Source of the DNA: Cohaesibacter sp. | GTDB taxonomy: Bacteria > Pseudomonadota > Alphaproteobacteria > Rhizobiales > Cohaesibacteraceae | Length of the DNA: 64,000 bases | Assembly (NCBI GenBank): GCA_025800105.1 | Contig: JAOXSG010001101.1 | Location: forward strand, 1-64,000 | Direction: 5' to 3' | In this document: piece after piece, positions 29,022-38,198 of the stretch | Numbering within the stretch: position 1 is the first letter of the stretch | Layout of the letters: every line of letters starts with the position of its first letter | The notes under the pieces: generated by a model | Told to the model about the DNA's origin: nothing | Seen by the model: the letters and a program-made list of their open reading frames with translations, nothing else | Database searches by the model: none | Program-made: the position numbers and the translations under genes

Positions 29022-30200
29022 ATGATATATTTTTCAGATAAACATAGTTTCAAAAACAAAGACTTATTCTTATTTGCCGAAAATACATTTGTGCCAAAGG
29101 CTCTCGCTCTGTGTCTGATCTGGCTCACTCTCACCTGCTGGCCTGTTCAGGCACAGCAAGAAGAGGTGAGCCTCGATTCCTATAAACTTGTCGATATTAT
29201 ATCGGTATCCAAGCCCAGAAAACTTGATTTTGACTTTCTCGCACAACAAGAAAATCGCATATCACAAAATGACTTGGGAGAGAGACAGGCAGACAAAGTG
29301 TCCTTGGGCGCTGAGATCGATGTAAAACATCTCACCTTTGTGGTCAAAATAACCTATCAAAACAAACAAGGGCAACAACAGCTTTGTACGGGCGTAATTA
29401 TTGATGATAAACATGTTCTGACAGCTGGTCATTGTGCTTGTGGGCTTTGGCAGAGCTATGAAGTGACCATCTTCACCCCGGATGTTGAAGTCTTCTCATT
29501 AGAAAGACCTCCCCTTCTCTATAATAAAGCCCAATGCCATACAGGCACAGGTGTGCCCGGCTTTGATCTCTCACTATTGCGCATAAAAGACCTAGAAATT
29601 TTACAAAATACCAAAGCTTCAGAAAGCAATTTGTATATTAAGCTACGTCAACAATTTGCAAGTAAGCCAGACATTGCCATCATTCAAATGCTTGATATCT
29701 ATCGAGATAAAAAAGCAAAAAAGCTGATTGTTGCAGGTTGGGGGCAAGACGAGAATAAAGTCCTGCCCCCCACACTGCGTGTTGGAGCCATTGGTATTTA
29801 CAAAGCTTTTTGCAGCACAGGAGTGGCAACATGCTCTCCTTTCAGAGAGTTTATTCTGTCTAACCCACTGACATTTCCAAATGCTCTAGCGATTGATACA
29901 TGCCCCGGAGATAGCGGCGGTCCTGTTTTCTATAGCAAACAAATATTCCAAGAGAAGAGCGATGAGATACCGCCAAAAACACTGTTATTTTTGGCTGGCA
30001 TAACCTCTCGTGGATTAGTTAATGCCCCGCATATTCCCACTGCAAATTTGTGCGGCGGTGGCGGCATATATACCAATGTTGGCCATAAGGACGTGCTCAA
30101 CTGGCTCCGCCAAAATGGCGTGGCTTTTAAAAACTTTTCAGCCATTTTGAGCGAATTGCGCAAAGCCAAAAAAGATTTGAGCAAGAAAGCCAGTCAGTGA
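29022..30200 (+). CDS. Secreted trypsin-like (S1 family) serine protease
   Basis: Catalytic motifs LTAGHC, GFDLSLLRI, DTCPGDSGGPVF; signal peptide ...CWPVQAQ. Confidence 0.88.
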   Translation: MIYFSDKHSFKNKDLFLFAENTFVPKALALCLIWLTLTCWPVQAQQEEVSLDSYKLVDIISVSKPRKLDFDFLAQQENRISQNDLGERQADKVSLGAEIDVKHLTFVVKITYQNKQGQQQLCTGVIIDDKHVLTAGHCACGLWQSYEVTIFTPDVEVFSLERPPLLYNKAQCHTGTGVPGFDLSLLRIKDLEILQNTKASESNLYIKLRQQFASKPDIAIIQMLDIYRDKKAKKLIVAGWGQDENKVLPPTLRVGAIGIYKAFCSTGVATCSPFREFILSNPLTFPNALAIDTCPGDSGGPVFYSKQIFQEKSDEIPPKTLLFLAGITSRGLVNAPHIPTANLCGGGGIYTNVGHKDVLNWLRQNGVAFKNFSAILSELRKAKKDLSKKASQ

Positions 30201-30228
30201 TCAATCAGGCACTTCGATGATCGCACAA

Positions 30229-32208
30229 TCAATTATTAAGAAAACCCGCTAAATGCTGAGCTCTTTCCTTGGATTGCTGTGGGAGTAAAGTTTTCCCCTC
30301 ACGAATGCATTCAGGCTGAACTGCATTCGAAGACAAAGCTTCGAAATCCTGGTCACCACATACCATGATTGAGACGACTTTGCCCGTTTTCAAGTCAAAA
30401 ACAGGAGAGCCGGAGCTGCCATGAAAACTGTCACTGGAAATTCTAAATTTACCAATCGATAGATCAGGAATTGCGTTGATAAAAACCTTATTATATTCCC
30501 AGCTCATCGGATAGCCGAGAGGATGACCCACTTTGACAAAAAGCTTGCCTTGATCCTTGTCAGTTTCTCTGAGAGGTTCACTGTCTATTTGAAACGGGCT
30601 GGCAATTTTTGCATCCACCGCTTCTGAAAGCTCAAGCACAATCACATCGGCCTGTTCACCACGGTTCAAATAGCTTCCTTCCTTTTCCGCTTTGAAATCA
30701 AACACGTGATCTGCTGAAAATTGAATGGGCGCTTGGGGAGACATTTGCGTGCGAAATCCGAAAATAATTTTCTTTTGTTTCAGCAAAACATCAGCTGTCT
30801 GTTTAAGCTTTTCGAGAGCAATCGGATTATCACTCAAACAATCAATATCTCTCTCATCATAAATTTGCTGCACAAATTTATTCTCAACCATACAATGATA
30901 GGCCGTAATCACGGTGCTTTTATCGCCAGCCAAAAAGCCGGTGCAGCTCGTGCCTTTATAACGCGCCTGCCCTTCCATATGTTGGGGCAACGGTTTGAAA
31001 GCCCCATTCGGGTCTTGACTGAAACAAACCGGATATTCATTGTCGCTAGGCTTTGGAAAGGCGAATTTCCCATCTGTGCTGGTCTTAAGCAGCTCACACA
31101 TATTGGTCGCATTGTCACAAACAATATCATCTGCATCGACGATCAGGCCGACACCGGGAAAGATGCCAATCTGCCTGTTAAACCATGGAGCAGTCAATTT
31201 GGGAAAGACATAAACATCTTTTGGGTCAGCCTTAGCAGGTACCTCCGCGCTGCCGGTATTGATACATATGGGCGTTGGCTGGCCATCATTGCCAAATTCA
31301 GGTTTTGGTGTGCCAATCGTGCTGGGATTTTCGACCACACGCTGAATGGTAAATTGACTAGCGCTCATTCCATCAGCCTTCAACCCATTTTTAAGCTTAG
31401 TGATCAAAGCACGAATATTGGGATCTTGACTGTTGCGATATCGCTCAATAAGGGAAAGATTTTTAAATGTTTGAAAGCCATATCGCTCTTTGAAGACCAA
31501 GGAAGAGGACTGACCAAAAGCGCGCAAAGCCTGCTCATCTCTTTGCATCACGGCATCCACATTCGCCATCACCGAATAGTTTGCGCCATGTTTTTTCTTC
31601 ATAGCCTCATAGAGGTCTTTTTTTTCAGTCTCGTTACTGTCTCGGATGAATTTATGGAATTGATCAGCGGATATGGTGCCGTTGAGAATATCATGATGTG
31701 ACACCGGTTTCTTGCCGGCTTGATACTTTTCATACGCTTCAATCGCTTTCTTCTTATCCCACTGACTGATGTCAGCTGGACGTGAGATGAGATCATTTTC
31801 TGAGCGATTTGTCGGTATAAGACCATTTCCCTCAAATGTCTCGATCGGCACACCTCTAGAAAAAGCCGAAGGATTGGAGTTTGTATTTCCAAGCTCTCTA
31901 TTCTGAATATTTGGCATAAACTGAGGGGTCGGGCGCTGCTGATTTGATAGATTATTTTGAAATTCCGAGACAGCTTGATCAATTAAATCTGTGCTGAATG
32001 GAATATCCTGAAGCTGCAAGCGACCCGGCTCTAAGCTTTGAGCGGACTGGACATTCCATATTGGGGCAACAAAGCGATTATTTTGCAAGATATGCGACTG
32101 TGTGTCCTGATTAGCCGGGCAGCGATAGCGCTCTTCCAATGCCATCGAGGGTGCAGCAAAGCCAACCAGAAAAGAGGATAGCAAAAATAACAACAAAACC
32201 TTATGCAT
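30229..32208 (-). CDS. Secreted S1/V8-like serine protease with a long uncharacterised N-terminal region
   Basis: CTGFLAGDKSTVITAYHC, ADVIVLEL, SDSFHGSSGSPVFDLKTGKVVSIM; signal peptide MHKVLLLFLLSSFLVGFAAPSMALE with ATG at 32206-32208. Confidence 0.82.
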   Translation of the reverse strand: MHKVLLLFLLSSFLVGFAAPSMALEERYRCPANQDTQSHILQNNRFVAPIWNVQSAQSLEPGRLQLQDIPFSTDLIDQAVSEFQNNLSNQQRPTPQFMPNIQNRELGNTNSNPSAFSRGVPIETFEGNGLIPTNRSENDLISRPADISQWDKKKAIEAYEKYQAGKKPVSHHDILNGTISADQFHKFIRDSNETEKKDLYEAMKKKHGANYSVMANVDAVMQRDEQALRAFGQSSSLVFKERYGFQTFKNLSLIERYRNSQDPNIRALITKLKNGLKADGMSASQFTIQRVVENPSTIGTPKPEFGNDGQPTPICINTGSAEVPAKADPKDVYVFPKLTAPWFNRQIGIFPGVGLIVDADDIVCDNATNMCELLKTSTDGKFAFPKPSDNEYPVCFSQDPNGAFKPLPQHMEGQARYKGTSCTGFLAGDKSTVITAYHCMVENKFVQQIYDERDIDCLSDNPIALEKLKQTADVLLKQKKIIFGFRTQMSPQAPIQFSADHVFDFKAEKEGSYLNRGEQADVIVLELSEAVDAKIASPFQIDSEPLRETDKDQGKLFVKVGHPLGYPMSWEYNKVFINAIPDLSIGKFRISSDSFHGSSGSPVFDLKTGKVVSIMVCGDQDFEALSSNAVQPECIREGKTLLPQQSKERAQHLAGFLNN

Positions 32209-32397
32209 TTCGACGCTCCTGAAAATTTGCGTCTGCCATGCCTTGGATATGACAGAATTTTGTATCAATAGTTCAAATATAAACGTGCAATAATCATAGA
32301 GTATTACATAAAATTGCACTGACGATAAGCCCCAATCGATTTTCACGCTATAGTCTGCTAGGTTCAAGTCCTATCAGTCTGTGAATGAGAGACGAAA

Positions 32398-32748
32398 ATG
32401 CATCAGAATCTATTAGACCAGATGGCCTGTCTTCCATGCTCTGGTAAGGATAACGGACTGGCTCCTTTGCCTGCCGAACGGGCCAAAGATTTGCTGGAAC
32501 ATCTTCATGATGACTGGCTGTTGAGTGAAGATGGTCTATCCATTGCCCGTCTGATCAAGGTCAAAGGGTTTGCTAAAGCTGTCTATCTGGCCAATCTTGC
32601 CGCCTATATAGCTGATAAGGATGGCCATCACCCCGATATTCAGTTTGGCTGGGGCTATTGCAAGATCATCTATACAACGCACGATATTGGCGGACTGAGC
32701 GACAATGACTTTGTTTGCGCGCGGCATTTGGATAAGGCGCTGGATTAA
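32398..32748 (+). CDS. phhB: 4a-hydroxytetrahydrobiopterin dehydratase (pterin-4a-carbinolamine dehydratase)
   Basis: AVYLANLAAYIADKDGHHPDIQFGWGYCKIIYTTHDIGGLSDNDFVCARHLD. Confidence 0.92.
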   Translation: MHQNLLDQMACLPCSGKDNGLAPLPAERAKDLLEHLHDDWLLSEDGLSIARLIKVKGFAKAVYLANLAAYIADKDGHHPDIQFGWGYCKIIYTTHDIGGLSDNDFVCARHLDKALD

Positions 32749-32837
32749 AGTGATCAAGCTACGAATGTCGTAATTACTGTGTTTATTGAACTTGAGACGG
32801 GAGGAAGGCTGCATGGCGATGATCATGTCTGTCATCT

Positions 32838-33440
32838 TCATTTAAGATCAAAATTATCCAATAATTTTTGCTCACTCTTGGATCCATATCTCTCAATTAT
32901 CGCAGCATCCTTCGTTATCAGATCTTTCTTTTCGGTGATAGTAAGCGTTGGAATTTGCCCAATGAGCTGAATACGACTGATGATGTTGTCCATCTGATAA
33001 GGTGATAGATATCTTGTATGGTTATAAAGGCCCTTTAGACGGGCTTTTGTTATGTTTAGAGCCGTTTGAATATGTAAATATTTGAGAAAAGTATAATGTC
33101 GCAATGGGGCGCATCTGACAGCATCCTTTAGAGACATATAAGCCTCATTCATTGCATATTTGATTGCTGCTTGATCCTTTTTACTTGCAAATGCGTGATC
33201 TAAGAGTGCCAGTGACAGGACAATTTCATTTTCAAGATGAACACTCAAACAAGTGGGAAGCGCTTTTTCGCGTTGGCTCTTTGCCCAGCGAACCCTGGTC
33301 TCTGACCAATTGTTTGGTCGAAACCCCGTCTGAACCTCATCTGATAGGAATGCAATGCCCTTTCTGGACAAATCTGTCATTATAGCTGAGATGCAAAATA
33401 TTAGAAAAAGCACAACAAAGACTGTTTTTAAACTCCTCAC
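32838..33440 (-). CDS. Hypothetical membrane-anchored protein, EPS-locus associated
   Basis: N-terminal TM MRSLKTVFVVLFLIFCISAIM; 4-bp overlap with the Wzc-like gene. Confidence 0.65.
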   Translation of the reverse strand: MRSLKTVFVVLFLIFCISAIMTDLSRKGIAFLSDEVQTGFRPNNWSETRVRWAKSQREKALPTCLSVHLENEIVLSLALLDHAFASKKDQAAIKYAMNEAYMSLKDAVRCAPLRHYTFLKYLHIQTALNITKARLKGLYNHTRYLSPYQMDNIISRIQLIGQIPTLTITEKKDLITKDAAIIERYGSKSEQKLLDNFDLK

Positions 33441-35782
33441 ACTCTATCACTCTCCCCTTGGTCGCTGGCTTTTCTAACATAGGCTCCATCCTCTTGATAA
33501 TAAGAAGAATATTGAGAATAATAATAGTCTGACGAACCATAGGATTGATACAGTTTCATTTGGTCCATTTCTGTCTTATTCAAAATCACTCCGAGACATT
33601 TTTCACGCACTTGTGGCGTCTCTGCCATGACAGTCTTGACCAAAGATCGGGATGTCTTACCCCATTCGACCACATAGACAAAAGCATCGACCTGCATTGC
33701 AAAAGCTTTTACATCGACAACTGGCGCAATCGGCGGCAAATCAATGACGATATATGCATATTGTTGACGCACTGCCATCAATAGTTTCTGCATCGCATGA
33801 GAGGCTAAAAGGTCACTTGTATGAGAGATCCGGGTTTTCACGACCGAGGGGAGCATATGCAATGGTATGTCCGTATCATAAAGCAATGCTTCATCCAGAG
33901 ATCGTTCCCCCATTAAAATGTCAACCAGACCAATATCTGCCTGTCTTGCAACCGCTCTTGTTTGTCCAGGATTTCGCATATCACCATCAATGAGCAAGGT
34001 TGGTGCGCCTTGCATAGCAAGCAACTGGGCCAGATTGCTTGAAATGGTTGATTTCCCTTCACCGGGCAGAGAGGATACAACAGCAATCACTTTTGCATGA
34101 TGCCCTTCCAGCGTAATATCGGCCGCAACCTTTGCGCCTCGGAGTGCTTCAGCAAATGATGAAAAAGGTTGATTCCTCACGTAATTTGACATTCCATTGG
34201 TGTGTCGGATTGCTTTGGGATTGCCTTCTTGCACTTTCGTAACAAAATGTGCGCCGATTGCCTGAAGCTCTAGCTTGGGCGCCAGTCCCAAAAATTCCAG
34301 CCCAAGATCTTCTCGGACTTGATCTGCGGTGCGAAAAAATCTGTCACGGAACTCTCTAAAGGCGCCTATTCCTGATCCCAGCATTGCACCCAATATCATT
34401 GAAATCGCCAGAGACATAAATTTGCGCGGGGAACTGGGAGCATCGGGAAAATTTGCGTCCTGAATAATGCGTGCATCATTGACAGGAAATGATTGTTGCT
34501 GAATGGCTTCCTGATATTTTTGGAGAAAATTTTCAAGCAAAGACTTGTAGGTTTTCGCTTCTCTCTCCAGTTCTCTTAGTTGGGCTTGTGTCTTATTCGC
34601 ATCCGCAGTTTGCCCTACGATATTTTGTAAATTTGCTCTCAGCGTTTTCTCATTCTCAAGGGCAATTTCATATTTACTCTTTGCGCCATCGCGAATGCGC
34701 CGAAGTTCATCAAACATCAGTTTTTGATATTCGCTCATCTCTTTGTGCAGATTGATCACACGGATATGCTTATCACCCAGTTTTTGTAAAAATTGCGAAT
34801 GCAGCTTGGCCACGTCCAAAAATTTTAATCGCAAATCAGACACAATCTGGCTATCAAGAGAGGCTTCTACCGCTGCTGTTATCTGACTACTTTTAATCGC
34901 CAGATCCAAGCGATCAAACTCTGCTTTTCTTCGAGCGATTTCACCTTTTGCGGCAATCAATTGGGCATTGGCACCTGTTAATTGTGCCTCTGCAATATTT
35001 TGCCCGGAGCCTGTATCAAAGAGGTCATTTTCGGCTTTAAATCTTTGCACTGCCAAGTCTGCGGCCAGTGATTGTTGTTTCAGATCCTCAATACGAACTT
35101 GAAGCCACTCACTGGCTCGTCTGGTTGCATCATATTTTGAATCCAGCTGGTCCGTTAAATAGGCTTGGGCAAAGGCACTGGCAATATGCTGTGCGCGAGT
35201 GGATGATTCTGAGGTATATGCCAATTCGAGAATATAAGTGCGCTTGATCCGGCTGACCGAAACATTGTCGGTAAGAACGTCAATTGCAGATTTTCTTCTA
35301 TCCGCCAATTCAGCTTCGCTCAGCCCTTTATCGTTAAACCATTGGGATATATCAAAGATTTTTTTGGCACTGGATATAACAGCAACCAGAGCGGATTGCC
35401 CTTCTCTTAGAAAATCATCATTGAGCTGTAAGTTATGTTGTTCTGCTACTTTAGAGGCAATTCGCTGGGATTTGATCAGCTCCATCTGAGATTCAAATTC
35501 AGATTGATCCTCAAACACACTGCTGACACTCGTCAATTCATCCACTGCTCTTGATTGGCTTTGGTCATAAAGAATACGAATTGTTGACGTGTAGAGAGGT
35601 GTTGCATTGACAAGATAGCCAATGCATAAAACCATCCCGATCACCATCCAGACCGCAACAAGTCGCCATTGCCGCTGCATCACTGCAATCAGATAATCAA
35701 AATCAATCGCATCATTCTTCTGACTCTTTACAGTGTGAAATTGTCGAAATTGCTTATCGGACGTGTCAGGATGCACAACCAT
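33437..35782 (-). CDS. Polysaccharide biosynthesis tyrosine autokinase (Wzc/ExoP-like, BY-kinase)
   Basis: N-terminal Wzz domain; Walker A VVSSLPGEGKSTISSNLAQLLA; ILIDGDMRNP-type Walker A'; Tyr-rich tail YQSYGSSDYYYSQYSSYYQEDGAYV. Confidence 0.93.
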   Translation of the reverse strand: MVVHPDTSDKQFRQFHTVKSQKNDAIDFDYLIAVMQRQWRLVAVWMVIGMVLCIGYLVNATPLYTSTIRILYDQSQSRAVDELTSVSSVFEDQSEFESQMELIKSQRIASKVAEQHNLQLNDDFLREGQSALVAVISSAKKIFDISQWFNDKGLSEAELADRRKSAIDVLTDNVSVSRIKRTYILELAYTSESSTRAQHIASAFAQAYLTDQLDSKYDATRRASEWLQVRIEDLKQQSLAADLAVQRFKAENDLFDTGSGQNIAEAQLTGANAQLIAAKGEIARRKAEFDRLDLAIKSSQITAAVEASLDSQIVSDLRLKFLDVAKLHSQFLQKLGDKHIRVINLHKEMSEYQKLMFDELRRIRDGAKSKYEIALENEKTLRANLQNIVGQTADANKTQAQLRELEREAKTYKSLLENFLQKYQEAIQQQSFPVNDARIIQDANFPDAPSSPRKFMSLAISMILGAMLGSGIGAFREFRDRFFRTADQVREDLGLEFLGLAPKLELQAIGAHFVTKVQEGNPKAIRHTNGMSNYVRNQPFSSFAEALRGAKVAADITLEGHHAKVIAVVSSLPGEGKSTISSNLAQLLAMQGAPTLLIDGDMRNPGQTRAVARQADIGLVDILMGERSLDEALLYDTDIPLHMLPSVVKTRISHTSDLLASHAMQKLLMAVRQQYAYIVIDLPPIAPVVDVKAFAMQVDAFVYVVEWGKTSRSLVKTVMAETPQVREKCLGVILNKTEMDQMKLYQSYGSSDYYYSQYSSYYQEDGAYVRKASDQGESDRV

Positions 35783-35880
35783 TCAACACCTCCCAAAAAC
35801 TATCAAAAATACCCTATACATATATCGCAAACAGGGCTTGATTTTATCCTCTTGATAACAACCCAACCAAATAACAGCCA

Positions 35881-36738
35881 TTAGGACCCGCTCACATTAT
35901 TCGAGTTGTTGTTGGTGCTGGTTGTTAAACCAAAGGAAAAATTTGCATCAATTCCACTTGTATTGTTTGGCTGAGTGGCTACCGGTCCAGTGCTGCCGTC
36001 TTTAGCAGATCCCATCTTGTTATCGTTGCTTGCTGTCCTACTTATATCTGAAGACGCATTTTTGTTGTTTTTATCAGAGGTCGTTGTCTGGTTAGCGGCA
36101 GAGACCGGCGTGCTTTGATTTTGGTATGTGCGAATTGTCAGATTTGACCGTGCCTGCCCTTGATCCGTCTGGATAGACCCTGTCTCGATTGCAGTCTCAT
36201 TTATATTTGGCGGTTCCTTACCACTTACAATTTCAGTATGTTTTGTGGTTAGACCAGTGGCATCTGTCGTCTCGGTCGTTTTCTCACCAAAGACCTCACC
36301 ATTCGCCATTTTGGTGATGTTTTCTTTTTCGACCCTCTCGACACCATTTGCTTGCTTGGTCATGGTTCGTTTTTCAGAGATTTCGGTGCCGTCAACTTTT
36401 TTGAGAGTCACTTCTTTTTCAACGATTTCAGTCCCATCATTTTGCTCAATGATCGTTTCTTCAATTGTCTCAATGGAGCCATCAAGATTTATTTTGATCG
36501 ATCTTTTAATGGTCTCAACCGTGCCATCTGGATATTCTTTTAGGGTTATCTGAATACCATCAGATTCCACCAAGGTGGTGATTTTGATCCCATCTATATC
36601 AACGAGAACAGACGTTGATCTCTCATTATTCTGTGCAATCACGCCATTGACGGATAAAATCAATAGAAAAAATCCAATTAAAAATACATTCCTTAATGTA
36701 TATCCGTATTTTTTTGGAGTAAAAATTATGACCATCAA
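35881..36738 (-). CDS. Secreted repeat protein of unknown function (15-aa tandem repeats, NTS-rich tail)
   Basis: 285 aa; signal peptide; consecutive 15-residue units beginning DG/NG; between Wzc and Wza genes. Confidence 0.75.
   Translation of the reverse strand: MMVIIFTPKKYGYTLRNVFLIGFFLLILSVNGVIAQNNERSTSVLVDIDGIKITTLVESDGIQITLKEYPDGTVETIKRSIKINLDGSIETIEETIIEQNDGTEIVEKEVTLKKVDGTEISEKRTMTKQANGVERVEKENITKMANGEVFGEKTTETTDATGLTTKHTEIVSGKEPPNINETAIETGSIQTDQGQARSNLTIRTYQNQSTPVSAANQTTTSDKNNKNASSDISRTASNDNKMGSAKDGSTGPVATQPNNTSGIDANFSFGLTTSTNNNSNNVSGS
36259..36528 (-). repeat. Six in-frame 45-bp (15-aa) degenerate tandem repeats
   Basis: DGTVETIKRSIKINL / DGSIETIEETIIEQN / DGTEIVEKEVTLKKV / DGTEISEKRTMTKQA / NGVERVEKENITKMA / NGEVFGEKTTETTDA. 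Confidence 0.9.
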
Positions 36739-36778
36739 TCAAATCCATAAAATATAGAGACAATAAAGTTTATAATTT

Positions 36779-37990
36779 TTATTTAGCAAGCGACTTCCAA
36801 TTGCTCTTAACATTCTTAATATTGCCGATTGTCGTAGACACACCACCTGTTACACCGCTAACAAAATCAAGGAATTTGAATATTTCAATAGCGTCTGCAT
36901 TGGATACATAAAGGATATCCTTATCTTGCATCGCAAATTTTTGGGCGCGGAACATAGCGGATGGGTCACGCAAATTAATGCGAAAGACAGTTGGCACCAT
37001 GGTTTGGTGTAATTCAGACAAGTCCGCACCGGTCTTTAGCAAGGCCTTACGGTGCACCAGACGATAAACAAAAACCTTGGCCGGATCAGCGCGCCCGTCA
37101 TTCAGGCCTCCTGCTTCACCAATCGCTTCGGCCAGTGTCAGATTGCTTTCTGAGAAGTCTAAGCGACCGATGCTGCCGGTGGCACCGATCGCCACATAAG
37201 TACGGCGCTCACGGTCAATAAAAACGGTATCTCCGGGATAGATATAAACATTCTCACGGGAGTTTTCGGTGATTTCCTTAAACAGTACCGTTGATTTTTT
37301 GCGCCCCCGTGTCAGGGTGACATATGCTTCTTCTGCAGGAACAACGATACCACCCGAACGCGCAATCACGTCTAACAAACGCTCCCCATTCTGGTTTATG
37401 TCAATCTTCTGGGAGGTATCAACCTCCCCAATCACCGTTACCTGATTGCCGCTACTTTCTTCAACTGTTACAATCGCTTGCGGCTCGATCGCGCGATTTT
37501 TAAGCGCCTCAACAATTGCCCGCTCAATGGCTCCGGTTGAGAAGCCTGCTGCCTTTATCCGCCCAACATAGGGCACCGTAATCGTGCCGGAGCTATCGAT
37601 CGTCTGCTGAGGAAGATCGACAAAATTACCGGTCGTTGATCCCTCTATGGGTACGAATAATCCCCCAGCTGCAGATTCAAAAATTGTTATTTTCACCTTG
37701 TCCCCGATGCCAACCGGAAGCACAGGCGGCCTTTGCCGCGCCCCTTTAAAGCCTGGGGCAAAACTCGTCAACAAAGTGTCCTGAAAATACGGGAGCATCG
37801 CATCATTGATGTCAAGCAATGCATATTTGGTTTTCAGCGCTTGTAAATCTTCATTAGACAAGGTGCTGGCGGCTTGACGAGCAATCGCACCATCATCCGG
37901 ACCTGAGCGTGGCAGCATTGCACAACCAACGAACGCGAAACTTATAGTCGTGGCCAAAACGGCCTTCTTAAAAAAATTAAAAATAATCAT
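36779..37990 (-). CDS. Polysaccharide export outer membrane lipoprotein (Wza-like, SLBB domains)
   Basis: Lipobox FAFVGCAML; GIGDKVKITIFE; VTVIGEVDTSQKIDINQNGERLLDVIARSGG; ATG at 37988-37990. Confidence 0.9.
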   Translation of the reverse strand: MIIFNFFKKAVLATTISFAFVGCAMLPRSGPDDGAIARQAASTLSNEDLQALKTKYALLDINDAMLPYFQDTLLTSFAPGFKGARQRPPVLPVGIGDKVKITIFESAAGGLFVPIEGSTTGNFVDLPQQTIDSSGTITVPYVGRIKAAGFSTGAIERAIVEALKNRAIEPQAIVTVEESSGNQVTVIGEVDTSQKIDINQNGERLLDVIARSGGIVVPAEEAYVTLTRGRKKSTVLFKEITENSRENVYIYPGDTVFIDRERRTYVAIGATGSIGRLDFSESNLTLAEAIGEAGGLNDGRADPAKVFVYRLVHRKALLKTGADLSELHQTMVPTVFRINLRDPSAMFRAQKFAMQDKDILYVSNADAIEIFKFLDFVSGVTGGVSTTIGNIKNVKSNWKSLAK

Positions 37991-38198
37991 TTGTCGCCCC
38001 AACTGCCTACAATTTAGGTCGCAATTGACATAATTGTTCGCCAGATCAAGGGGAGCTCGCAACCTTTTGTTAATAATTGACGCTCAATTTCCCGTATAAA
38101 TTTGTAATAAGTTGTATAATTATCACATATCGATTTCAGGATACAATTTACAAGTCTTAGGCGTTTTTTTGCCTATGACACTAAAATATTCATGACAA

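Noticed and set aside
30721-31701. 326-aa + strand ORF opposite the 712-aa ORF protease
   Set aside because: Antisense to a protease with intact catalytic motifs; composition looks like a shadow ORF.
32357-32378. tRNA T-arm-like GCTAGGTTCAAGTCCTATCAGT, partially similar to the tRNA-Gln 3' end, considered as a tRNA remnant or att site
   Set aside because: No matching acceptor, D or anticodon arms, several mismatches to the Gln tRNA, and no integrase gene seen; similarity is limited to the generic T-loop consensus.
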